Below the pieces are notes generated by a model that saw nothing but the letters and a program-made list of their open reading frames with translations, was not told the DNA's origin and ran no database searches. A stretch of DNA of 64,000 nt from Pedobacter sp. MC2016-24 (GTDB lineage Bacteria; Bacteroidota; Bacteroidia; Sphingobacteriales; Sphingobacteriaceae). Below, one piece after another: positions 16,049 through 24,599 of this stretch (position 1 is its first letter; each line of letters starts with the position of its first letter). The position numbers and the translations under genes are program-made. Where the stretch lies: assembly GCF_015223055.1 (NCBI RefSeq), contig NZ_JADFBX010000016.1:62001-126000 (forward strand), written 5' to 3'.

Positions 16049-18346
16049 ATGAAAACAATATTTAAAATAGCAAAAACCGAACTACAGGTATTGTTCTATT
16101 CGCCTGTGGCCTGGCTCATACTGATCATCTTCAGTTTCCAGTTGGGCGCAATCTTTACCGGGGGCTTTGATTTCCTGGTCAAGATCAACATCACCATGAA
16201 ACAACCTTTAAGTAATGTCACTTTCAACTCTTTTGGTAGTGCTTTTAATGGTTTGTTTGTAAAGATGCAGGGATACCTTTACCTGTATATTCCATTACTC
16301 ACCATGAGCATCATGAGCCGGGAGTTGGGCAGTGGCTCGATCAAACTCCTTTATTCTTCCCCGATCAGTAACCGGCAGATCATTCTGGGTAAATATGTAG
16401 CCCTGATGGCATTTGGATTGGTGATGATAGGCATTGTCAGCATTTTCTGTCTTTTCACCATCATAACGGTCGATCATCCGGATATTCCTTATTTGTTAAC
16501 AGGTTTGGTTGGTCTGTATTTACTCATCTGTGCTTATGCTGCGATTGGCCTGTTCATGTCTTCCCTGACCACTTATAATGTGGTGGCTGCATTGGGTACA
16601 CTCTGTATCTTTGGGCTATTAGCCTATGTAAAAGGAGTGGGGCAGGATATGGAGTTGGTGCGCGACGTGACCTACTGGCTCGCGATCACTGGCCGAAGTG
16701 ATACTTTTATTGCAGGCATGATCACCTCTGAAGATGTACTTTATTTCCTGATTGTAATTGCGCTATTTCTCGCATTTACGATTATTAAATTACATTCAGG
16801 ACGACAAAAAAACAAATGGATCACCGTTTTGGGACGTTATCTTACCGTGTTTTTGGTCGCCATTGTTCTGGGCTATTTCAGTGCCCAGCCGAGCTTCAAA
16901 GCTTATTATGATGCCACACGCGCAAAAGTCAACACCCTCACAAAAAGTAGTCAGGAAGTAATGAGTAAGCTGGATGGTGGTTTTACCATCACCACATATA
17001 GTAATATGCTGGATCCTACAGGATATACCGCCCTGCCCATCGGCTACAAGAATGATGTAAGCTCGTTCAACCAGTATATCCGCTTTAAACCTGAAATCAA
17101 ACTCAATTATAAATATTATTACGAGCCTACAGAAAATCCGATGCTGGATCGGATGTATCCGAAGTTAGATGCCAAACAAAGGCTGGATACGCTGATTAAA
17201 TTGAACAATTGGAATTTTGACATCGTACCGTATGGTGACCTTAAAAATGAAGTTTCATTGAAGGAGGAGAACTTCCGTTTTGTACGTGTGCTTGAAAGGG
17301 AAAACGGTCAGAAAACCTTCCTCCGGATTTTTGACGATATGCGCAGGTTACCTTCAGAAGCAGAAATTACGGCAGCGATTAAACGCCTGGTGATGAAGCT
17401 ACCTGTAGTGGGTTTTGTTCATGGACATGGAGAACGGGATAGTAACGGGGAGACTGACAGGGGCTATAAAACCATTGCGCGCCTTAAGACCTTCAGATAC
17501 TCACTGATTAACCAGGGTTTCGATTTTAAGGATTTAACCCTGGATCAGCCTATTCCTCAGGACATTAAAATTATTGTAATTGCAGAACCAAAAAATGGTT
17601 ATCGCGCAGAGGAGCAGGCCAATCTCGACCAGTATATCGCTCGCGGAGGTAATTTAATTATCGCTGGTGAGCCAGGACGTGAGCAGCAAATGAATGCAAT
17701 TACTGCAAATCTGGGTGTAAAATTCTTGCCAGGTCGGTTGGTTAAGCCGGCGGTTAAATTCCAGTCAGACTTGATGTTGATGAGACCAACGCAAGCCGCT
17801 ATCGATTTTTCTCCTCATTTTAAATTGATGAATAAGATGGAAGAGGTGCTCAGCATGCCTTCTGCCAATGCACTTGAATATCAGGAAGACAAAGGTTTTA
17901 AGGTGACACCTTTGTTCCGTACGGATTCAGTGGGGAGTTGGAACGAAATCGAAACAACCAATTTTGTTGACGATAGTGTAAAGCTAAATCCTGCTGCCGC
18001 TGAAGTTGAAAAGTCATATCCGACGGTTTTGGCTTTGTCCAGAAAGATCAGGGACAAGGAGCAAAAGATCATCATTACGGGAGACGCCGACTGGATGAGC
18101 AATGGGGAACTTGGAATGCAAAGAAATGATGTACGGGCCTCCAATTATTCCCTGATTGTGGCTTCCTTCTTTTGGCTTTCCAATGGCGAAGTTCCGATTG
18201 ATATGCGCCGGGACGATCCTATTGATAACGCATTGCATCTTACCGTTGGGGCCTGGGCTTTCTTTGGCCTGTTTTTGAAATGGGGCATTCCCCTGGGCAT
18301 GCTGGCGGCAAGTCTGATTATCTGGATTCGCAGAAGAGGACGATAG
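16049..18346 (+). CDS. Fused GldF-GldG-like ABC transporter membrane protein
   Basis: Residues of about 1-240 form an ABC-2 type permease with six hydrophobic segments (GldF-like; it starts with FYSPVAWLILIIFSF). Another helix near 260-275 leads into a large extracytoplasmic domain of the GldG / ABC_transp_aux type (about 290-720), and a final transmembrane helix lies near 735-758. GldF and GldG are separate proteins in Flavobacterium johnsoniae; here they form one 765-residue chain. It starts 28 bp after the ATPase gene and surely works with it. Confidence 0.86.
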   Translation: MKTIFKIAKTELQVLFYSPVAWLILIIFSFQLGAIFTGGFDFLVKINITMKQPLSNVTFNSFGSAFNGLFVKMQGYLYLYIPLLTMSIMSRELGSGSIKLLYSSPISNRQIILGKYVALMAFGLVMIGIVSIFCLFTIITVDHPDIPYLLTGLVGLYLLICAYAAIGLFMSSLTTYNVVAALGTLCIFGLLAYVKGVGQDMELVRDVTYWLAITGRSDTFIAGMITSEDVLYFLIVIALFLAFTIIKLHSGRQKNKWITVLGRYLTVFLVAIVLGYFSAQPSFKAYYDATRAKVNTLTKSSQEVMSKLDGGFTITTYSNMLDPTGYTALPIGYKNDVSSFNQYIRFKPEIKLNYKYYYEPTENPMLDRMYPKLDAKQRLDTLIKLNNWNFDIVPYGDLKNEVSLKEENFRFVRVLERENGQKTFLRIFDDMRRLPSEAEITAAIKRLVMKLPVVGFVHGHGERDSNGETDRGYKTIARLKTFRYSLINQGFDFKDLTLDQPIPQDIKIIVIAEPKNGYRAEEQANLDQYIARGGNLIIAGEPGREQQMNAITANLGVKFLPGRLVKPAVKFQSDLMLMRPTQAAIDFSPHFKLMNKMEEVLSMPSANALEYQEDKGFKVTPLFRTDSVGSWNEIETTNFVDDSVKLNPAAAEVEKSYPTVLALSRKIRDKEQKIIITGDADWMSNGELGMQRNDVRASNYSLIVASFFWLSNGEVPIDMRRDDPIDNALHLTVGAWAFFGLFLKWGIPLGMLAASLIIWIRRRGR

Positions 18347-18376
18347 ATCCGGGGTCATTCATATAAAAAAGATATT

Positions 18377-19717
18377 ATGAGTTTTTTAGTAGACAAACAA
18401 ACGCTGGACGATCTGAACGTCTTCAATAAGAAGGCCCGGGATTCTGTATTCGGACTTTTCAATCGTACCCGTACCCGCGGTGGTGCTGAAATTCTTGAAC
18501 AAATGTTCCGGTATCCATCGTCGGATGCCGGATTAATCAATCAACGAAGCGAGGTTATCCTTTATTTTAAGCATACCGAGCTTGCTTTCCCCTTTCGGGA
18601 GGAGTGGTTTGACCTGATTGAACATTATCTGGACCATGCCGATGAACGCAGTAAGTTGTCAGGGGAAGACAATAAGTTAGGCAGGGCTTTGAACCAATTG
18701 ATCGGTGCAGATGCGCAGTACAAGGAAATCGCCAAGGGTGTAGGGGCTGTAGTAGACCTGTTATCTGCTTTCCGTCAATTCTTAGGCAATATGAGTCGGG
18801 ATCCTAAGCATCCATACCAGCAAGAGCTGAATGCCATAGCACAAATTCTGGAAAGCCCCACATTGCAGCGTATCGGGACAGAGGCCGCAACTGGAAAGTA
18901 CAATTACGAAAAAACTGCAGATCACGACCAGGTGTTGCGTTTTCACAATAAGGAACAGATCAGAAAGCTCTTGTCTTTTGCTTACCAGCTGGATGTTTAC
19001 CTTGCCGTGGCGAAGGTAGCCGATCAGCAGGGGTTTGTTTTTCCTAAGGCCCTGGCAGCTGGCAACATGGAGCTGAAGGTTAAGGGACTCTATCATCCAC
19101 TGATCGAAAATGCAGTAGGTAACGACCTCTTGGCAGGGCCGGAAAAGAGCGTTATTTTTCTCACCGGTGCAAATATGGCAGGTAAATCTACCCTGATGAA
19201 ATCGCTCGGCATTGCCGTATTTCTAGCGCATATGGGATTTCCTGTAGCAGCTAAACACATGGAGTTTCCGGTGATGGACGGATTGTTCAGTACGATCAAC
19301 CTACCAGACAACCTGAGTATGGGGTATAGCCATTTTTATGCAGAGGTCTTGCGGGTGAAAAAAGTAGCTGAACAACTTGCTCAGAAAAAACGGCTGTTTG
19401 TGATTTTTGACGAGCTGTTTCGTGGAACAAATGTCAAAGATGCTTATGAAGCAACAGTAGCACTTACCACTGCTTTTGCTGGTAAAACCGATTCCATATT
19501 CGTCATCTCCACACACATCATCGAAGCCGGTGCGGTACTGCAGGAAAGATGTGCGAATATTCAATTCCGCTATTTGCCAACCCTCATGGCGGATACAAAA
19601 CCAGTGTATACCTATCAACTGGAGCAGGGAATTACTGCTGACCGGCATGGTATGCTCATCATTGGTAATGAAGGTATTATTGAGATTTTAAAAAATAAAA
19701 AAAACAGGGGCCAGTAA
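18377..19717 (+). CDS. MutS-like ATPase, first tandem copy
   Basis: The 446-residue product contains only the MutS core/lever region (about residues 1-230) and the MutS ATPase domain V (about 235-440). Walker A is GANMAGKS at 264-271, and Walker B is FDELFRGTN. The N-terminal mismatch-binding domain with its Phe-x-Glu motif and the connector domain are absent, so mismatch repair is unlikely. The motif SMGYSHFYAE replaces the usual STFMxEM region. It is followed after 1 bp by a paralogue with the same opening pattern (KQTLDDLN). In this operon it probably works with the envelope proteins, but no function is known to me. Confidence 0.85.
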   Translation: MSFLVDKQTLDDLNVFNKKARDSVFGLFNRTRTRGGAEILEQMFRYPSSDAGLINQRSEVILYFKHTELAFPFREEWFDLIEHYLDHADERSKLSGEDNKLGRALNQLIGADAQYKEIAKGVGAVVDLLSAFRQFLGNMSRDPKHPYQQELNAIAQILESPTLQRIGTEAATGKYNYEKTADHDQVLRFHNKEQIRKLLSFAYQLDVYLAVAKVADQQGFVFPKALAAGNMELKVKGLYHPLIENAVGNDLLAGPEKSVIFLTGANMAGKSTLMKSLGIAVFLAHMGFPVAAKHMEFPVMDGLFSTINLPDNLSMGYSHFYAEVLRVKKVAEQLAQKKRLFVIFDELFRGTNVKDAYEATVALTTAFAGKTDSIFVISTHIIEAGAVLQERCANIQFRYLPTLMADTKPVYTYQLEQGITADRHGMLIIGNEGIIEILKNKKNRGQ

Positions 19718-19718
19718 G

Positions 19719-21041
19719 ATGTCATTTATAACGGATAAACAAACATTGGACGATTTAAATGTATTGGGCAAATACAGGAATAAATCGGTTTTCAATCTTT
19801 TCAATGAGACCAGAACGGCAGGCGGAGAACGTTTACTGGAACAGTTTTTTCAGCAACCCCTGACTGATTTTGAACAAATCAATGCGCGCAGTGCACTCAT
19901 CGGTTATTTCCAGAAAAAGGAGATCGCCTTTGCTTTTGACCTGACATTATTGCAGCAAACTGAGCATTATCTGAGTGGTTCATCCGCTTCAAGTCTGTTG
20001 GGCGCAGTTGCCCAGGGAGGACGGCGTAAAATCTTATTGCTCATGGGTTTAAAGGTAGAGTATGATTTGGTGCTGGATGGTCTTCACGCTAGTATTAAAA
20101 TCCTGTATGCCATCCGGGAATTTGTAGCCCATAGATTAAAAGAAGATGGGCAAAGTCCTTTTTCAGCTGAACTGAAGCAGGTGGATGACGTGTTTAAAAG
20201 CACGAAATTGGAATGGCTATCCCTGGCCGCTGGTACGACACGTTTATCTTTCCTGCAGTCTGTTCGATACGACTATCTGCTGCGCTCGGCGCTGCGGGCG
20301 GAACTGGAAATGGTGTTGAAGCTGATCCATCGGATCGATCTGTTTACGGCTGTCGCATCGGTGTCCAAAGCGAACGCATTTACATACGCGAAAGCGCTAC
20401 CTTCCGAGCTGGATTTTCTGCATATAGAACAAGGTTTTCATCCTTGCCTGGAGCGGGCTGTTCCCAATTCTGTATCGATGGATGCAGGTAAGAACGTCAT
20501 ATTTCTGACCGGAGCAAATATGGCAGGCAAATCTACCTTTATGAAATCGTTTGGGATTAGCCTTTATCTGGCCCACATGGGCTTTCCCGTACCGGCGAAG
20601 TCCATGAGCTTTTCGGTGAAGGAAGGAATGTATACTTCTATAAATGTTCCTGATGACATCAATATGGGGTACAGCCATTTTTATGCCGAGGTTCTTCGGG
20701 TCAAAAAGATCGCGGAAGAAATCAGTACCCCGAAAAATCTATACCTCATTTTTGATGAACTGTTTAAAGGCACCAATGTTAAGGATGCCTATGATGCCAC
20801 ATTGGCCGTTTCTGAATTGTTTGCTGAATATCGCAATTGCTTCTTCATCATTTCGACACATATAGTGGAAGTTGGGGAGGCGCTGGGTCAACGCTGCAGT
20901 AATGTTGTATTTACCTATATGCCAACTGAAATGCAGGGTAAAATACCGGTATACAGCTATCGGGCTCAAGAAGGAATCAGCAGCGACCGGCATGGCATGA
21001 TGATCATTGAAAACGAAAATATTCTCGGAATCATCGGATAA
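19719..21041 (+). CDS. MutS-like ATPase, second tandem copy
   Basis: This 440-residue paralogue has the same lever plus ATPase layout: Walker A GANMAGKS at 265-272, MGYSHFYAEVLRVKK and Walker B IFDELFKGTN. The two copies agree closely around the nucleotide-binding site and diverge in the middle of the lever region, which suggests a heterodimer with specialised subunits. MutS-family ATPases work as dimers with composite sites. The start follows the stop of the first copy by a single base, so co-translation and equal dosage are likely. Confidence 0.85.
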   Translation: MSFITDKQTLDDLNVLGKYRNKSVFNLFNETRTAGGERLLEQFFQQPLTDFEQINARSALIGYFQKKEIAFAFDLTLLQQTEHYLSGSSASSLLGAVAQGGRRKILLLMGLKVEYDLVLDGLHASIKILYAIREFVAHRLKEDGQSPFSAELKQVDDVFKSTKLEWLSLAAGTTRLSFLQSVRYDYLLRSALRAELEMVLKLIHRIDLFTAVASVSKANAFTYAKALPSELDFLHIEQGFHPCLERAVPNSVSMDAGKNVIFLTGANMAGKSTFMKSFGISLYLAHMGFPVPAKSMSFSVKEGMYTSINVPDDINMGYSHFYAEVLRVKKIAEEISTPKNLYLIFDELFKGTNVKDAYDATLAVSELFAEYRNCFFIISTHIVEVGEALGQRCSNVVFTYMPTEMQGKIPVYSYRAQEGISSDRHGMMIIENENILGIIG

Positions 21042-21077
21042 GAGAGGATTACAACAAACAAACCAAAATAACATACA

Positions 21078-23615
21078 ATGTTTAAACAAAAATCACTATT
21101 ATTTTATTGTGCGCTCAGTCTGGGTACCTTCGTATCCGGATGCGCTATTTTTCACAAGAAAAAAGTACCTGCGCCGAAAGTTGTGGCTGTTGATCCCGCA
21201 AAGAAAACGGCCGATAGTCTGAAAAAGGCTACGGCATTGAAACCTTACGCAGAGATCATCACCAAAACAACCAAAACACAAAAGGGCTTCATCACCGTTC
21301 ATCAGAAAGAAAATAAATACTATTTTGAAATTCCCAATGCCATTTTAAACCGGGAAATTCTTTTTGTAAACCGGGTGTCCAAAGCTTCTGCTGATATGCG
21401 TAACGGCGCTAACGGTTATGCCGGAGACCAGATTGGCGAAACGGTATACCGCTTTGAAAAAGGTCGCGATAAAAAGATCTTTTTAAGAAGGATTTCTTTT
21501 TCTGAATACAGTAAGGACAGCACCACAACGATGTTTGCAGGTGTCAGGAAAAACAATATACAAGCCATTGCAGCGGTATTTCCTATGCTTGCACTGACTA
21601 AAGATTCTTCTGCCACAGTGGTAGAGGTGACTGATTTTCTGAACAGCGACAATGATATTCTTTACTTTGAACGTAAGGTGTTTAAAGACAGGGCCGGTAT
21701 GGGGGCGCAGCAAAATGACAAAAGCTATATTGATTATGTCCATGCTTATCCTAAAAATGTGGAAATAAGAGCGGTTAAGACTTATAGTGCAGGTTTAAAT
21801 CCGAGCAGTTCAAGTTATACGATTGAGCTGAACTCATCCATGGTCTTATTGGATGAAAATCCCATGAAACCACGTTTACAAGATTCACGCATCGGTTATT
21901 TTTCGACTTCATTCAGGGATTTTGACGCAGATCCGCAAGGTGTAAAAACGACAACTTATGTCAGCAGGTGGAAACTGGAACCTAAACCGGAAGATGTTGA
22001 AAAGTACAAACGGGGTGAACTGGTGGAGCCTGCGAAGCAGATTGTATTTTACATAGATCCGGTTACGCCAAAAAAATGGGTTCCATATTTAATTCAGGGG
22101 GTGAACGACTGGCAGAAAGCTTTTGAAGCCGCAGGTTTCAAAAATGCGATTGTTGCGAAGGAAGCGCCAACCAGGGAACAGGACAGTACCTGGAGTATTG
22201 ATGACGCAAGACATTCGGCGATTATTTACAGGCCTTCGGCAGTTGCGAACGCCATGGGGCCAAGCACGGTTGATCCGCGCAGTGGTGAGATTATTGAAAG
22301 CCATATTTTCTGGTACCATAACGTGATGTCGGTTTTGCAGCGGTGGTACATGATGCAGACCGGGGCCGTAGATCCAAGAGGAAGAAAAGCGACTTTTGAC
22401 GATGAGCTGATGGGTAACCTGATTCGTTTTGTATCCTCTCATGAGGTAGGCCATACTTTAGGATTGATGCATAACTTTGGTTCAAGTTCTACCGTTCCGG
22501 TTGAGAAACTAAGAGATAAAGCCTGGGTAGAGGCACACGGACATACGCCGTCTATCATGGATTACGCAAGGTTTAACTACGTTGCCCAACCGGAAGACAA
22601 CATCAGCGAGAAAGGATTGTTCCCAAGGATTGGCGATTATGATAAATGGGCCATCAAATGGGCGTACACCTGGCATCCTGAATTTGCCAGTCCGCAGGAC
22701 GAGCAAAAAGTGCTGGTAAAAATGGCTACAGATTCTATCAGGAGCAACAAACGTTTGTGGTTTGGCAATGAGATGGAGCCGTTTGACCCAAGATCACAAA
22801 ATGAAGATCTGGGTGATGATGCAGTTAAGGCCAGTACTTATGGGATTAAGAACTTAAAGCGGATCATACCGCAGGTTGGGCAATGGCTGACTGTTCCGGA
22901 TGCAGACCAAAGTAAATTACAGGCTGGTTATGTTGGTGTTTGGGAACAATACCAGCTTTATCTGGGACATGTGATCAAAAACATCGGTGGTATTTATCAT
23001 ACTGTTAAGGTTAATGGAGAGCCAGGGCCGATTTATGAGCCTGTAGGTTATGATAAACAAAAAAGGGCAGTGAAGTTTGTGAATGACGAGTTGTTTAATA
23101 CGCCAATGTGGTTAAACAACAAAGATTTAGCTCAGAAACTGGATCTGAACTTTGATGCGGAGCTTAACAATTTGCAGAAAGGAGCAATCAATGCGCTGGT
23201 GATGCGCAATCGGATTATGAAATTGTGGGGAAATGAACACAACGGGTCTGGTGTTAAAACCTATACCATTAGTGATCTTTTTAACGATTTGAATGCTGGA
23301 ATTTTAAGGGAAGCACATAACGGAACGAATGTGGATTACTACCGTAGAAATTTACAAAAGGTATATGTATACAGATTATTGGAGCAAACTTTTATACCCA
23401 ATGAGATGAACACCAGTTTTGGTTTGTCGACTTATAAATTTACGGCGACCGACCTGAAAGGATTGTTTAAAGCAGAGCTTAGGAAACAACGTGAACTTTT
23501 TGTTAAAGCGGCTAAAAAGCCGGGCCTGAACGCCCTGACCAAGGCTCATTTTAATGAAATGGTGGCTATGATTGACAGTAAGTTTACTGCGGACAAGAAT
23601 GGACTGATCAATTGA
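21078..23615 (+). CDS. Zinc-dependent metalloprotease, lipoprotein (DUF5117/DUF5118/DUF4953 type)
   Basis: The 845-residue protein starts with a lipoprotein signal (cysteine in VSGCAIF, about residue 22) and is probably anchored in the outer membrane or periplasm. HEVGHTLGLMHN begins at residue 455 and fits the metzincin zinc site HExxHxxGxxH; SIMDY near residue 493 is the expected Met-turn. The remaining regions match the DUF5117/DUF4953 proteases common in Bacteroidota. It is the last gene of the ECF-led operon and may process the ligand or the exported product of the SusCD/ABC system. This link rests on context. Confidence 0.9.
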   Translation: MFKQKSLLFYCALSLGTFVSGCAIFHKKKVPAPKVVAVDPAKKTADSLKKATALKPYAEIITKTTKTQKGFITVHQKENKYYFEIPNAILNREILFVNRVSKASADMRNGANGYAGDQIGETVYRFEKGRDKKIFLRRISFSEYSKDSTTTMFAGVRKNNIQAIAAVFPMLALTKDSSATVVEVTDFLNSDNDILYFERKVFKDRAGMGAQQNDKSYIDYVHAYPKNVEIRAVKTYSAGLNPSSSSYTIELNSSMVLLDENPMKPRLQDSRIGYFSTSFRDFDADPQGVKTTTYVSRWKLEPKPEDVEKYKRGELVEPAKQIVFYIDPVTPKKWVPYLIQGVNDWQKAFEAAGFKNAIVAKEAPTREQDSTWSIDDARHSAIIYRPSAVANAMGPSTVDPRSGEIIESHIFWYHNVMSVLQRWYMMQTGAVDPRGRKATFDDELMGNLIRFVSSHEVGHTLGLMHNFGSSSTVPVEKLRDKAWVEAHGHTPSIMDYARFNYVAQPEDNISEKGLFPRIGDYDKWAIKWAYTWHPEFASPQDEQKVLVKMATDSIRSNKRLWFGNEMEPFDPRSQNEDLGDDAVKASTYGIKNLKRIIPQVGQWLTVPDADQSKLQAGYVGVWEQYQLYLGHVIKNIGGIYHTVKVNGEPGPIYEPVGYDKQKRAVKFVNDELFNTPMWLNNKDLAQKLDLNFDAELNNLQKGAINALVMRNRIMKLWGNEHNGSGVKTYTISDLFNDLNAGILREAHNGTNVDYYRRNLQKVYVYRLLEQTFIPNEMNTSFGLSTYKFTATDLKGLFKAELRKQRELFVKAAKKPGLNALTKAHFNEMVAMIDSKFTADKNGLIN

Positions 23616-23636
23616 CAGTTTTCATCTGGTGTAAAA

Positions 23637-23669
23637 GGGGTATCATTCATTTGATACCCCTTTTTTTTT
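23637..23669 (+). terminator. Intrinsic terminator of the ECF-SusCD-MutS operon
   Basis: GGGGTATCA (23637-23645) pairs perfectly with TGATACCCC (23652-23660), and nine T residues follow. It marks the end of the operon after the metalloprotease gene. Confidence 0.9.
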
Positions 23670-23685
23670 ATTTATTATATAAATG

Positions 23686-23707
23686 AATGAATATTCATTT
23701 ATATTTG
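23686..23707 (+). promoter_or_regulatory. TetR operator abutting the -7 element
   Basis: A perfect 14-bp palindrome AATGAATATTCATT (23686-23699) sits directly against TATATTTG (23700-23707), an exact TAnnTTTG match 19 bp upstream of the tetR-like start. A bound regulator would block the promoter, so autorepression of the tetR-HMA-MFS cassette is likely. Confidence 0.55.
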
Positions 23708-23726
23708 TTGTACTAAATAAAACGAT

Positions 23727-24317
23727 ATGCGTGTTAGGGATGTAAATAAAGTTGAACTGGTTAAGCAGAAGGCTATTGAGTTATTGGTAGAACTGGGATT
23801 TGAAGGGTTTACGATGAATAAACTGGCTAAGGCATGCAAGATTTCTGTAGCTACGCTTTATATCTATTATCAGGACAAAGACGATTTGATTTTGAAAATA
23901 GGGATGGAAGAGGTCACGCGGATGAGTAATGTGATGCTGGAGGATTTTGATCCGGAATGTTCTTTTGCTGAAGGGTTGCGTCAGCAGTGGAAAAACCGGT
24001 CGAAGTGCATGCTGGACAATCCGGTGTCGGTCCAGATGATCGAGCAGTTGCGCAGTTCTACTTATCAGGAAAAGGTTTTCGAGGTTTTCGGCGATACTTT
24101 TAAAGTACCCCTTGGCAAATTTATGGAGAATGCGGTGAAAAGGGGTGAGATTGATCCCTTGCCTTTAGAGTCTTACTGGAGTGTAGCTTTTGGTCCGCTC
24201 TACAGCCTGATCCGTTTCCACAATGAAGGGCGTAGCCTGAGTGGAAAACCATTCGTTTTGACAGATGAAGTGCTTTGGAAGGCATTTGATCTGGTACTTA
24301 AAGGGCTTAGTAAATAA
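23727..24317 (+). CDS. TetR/AcrR family transcriptional regulator
   Basis: The 196-residue protein has an N-terminal TetR helix-turn-helix (about residues 10-55, including FTMNKLAKACKISVATLYIYY) and a helical ligand-binding domain. It precedes an HMA-like small gene and an MFS transporter on the same strand, the usual set-up for a repressor released by the exported compound. The palindrome overlapping its own promoter supports autoregulation. The inducer cannot be read from the sequence. Confidence 0.9.
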   Translation: MRVRDVNKVELVKQKAIELLVELGFEGFTMNKLAKACKISVATLYIYYQDKDDLILKIGMEEVTRMSNVMLEDFDPECSFAEGLRQQWKNRSKCMLDNPVSVQMIEQLRSSTYQEKVFEVFGDTFKVPLGKFMENAVKRGEIDPLPLESYWSVAFGPLYSLIRFHNEGRSLSGKPFVLTDEVLWKAFDLVLKGLSK

Positions 24318-24354
24318 GTCCGGTTTTATTATTTTACAATTAACAATTACTGCG

Positions 24355-24579
24355 ATGGAAATGAATTTTGAACACATCCTGCTTTTTAAAACAACCATCA
24401 AAACAGAAGCAGATAAGCACTTTATTGCCGGGGTTATGCAAGCACGGCAAATTGAACAGTGGACCGTAGATCTGCAGGATATTGATTGCGTATTGCGCAT
24501 TGTATCGCCTACGCTCCAGACGACTGAAGTGATCGCATTCATTTCGGAAAACGGGTACCTGTGTGAGGTACTCACTTAA
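24355..24579 (+). CDS. Small HMA-like protein without the CxxC motif
   Basis: The 74-residue product has the beta-alpha-beta-beta-alpha-beta pattern of heavy-metal-associated domains: a first strand FKTTIK, the mid segment QWTVDLQDIDCVLRI and an end with ISENGYLCEVL. The metal-binding CxxC that should follow the first strand is replaced (TTIKTEADKHF), so copper chaperoning in the usual way is unlikely. The frame is open upstream to 24265 inside tetR, but ATG 24355 fits the domain start and avoids overlap. It lies between the TetR and MFS genes and is probably co-transcribed with them. Confidence 0.7.
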   Translation: MEMNFEHILLFKTTIKTEADKHFIAGVMQARQIEQWTVDLQDIDCVLRIVSPTLQTTEVIAFISENGYLCEVLT

Positions 24580-24599
24580 TACATTTAATCAGACAAACA

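Noticed and set aside
18377..21041. Reading the tandem genes as DNA mismatch repair mutS
   Set aside because: Both lack the mismatch-recognition and connector domains, and the context is an envelope operon.
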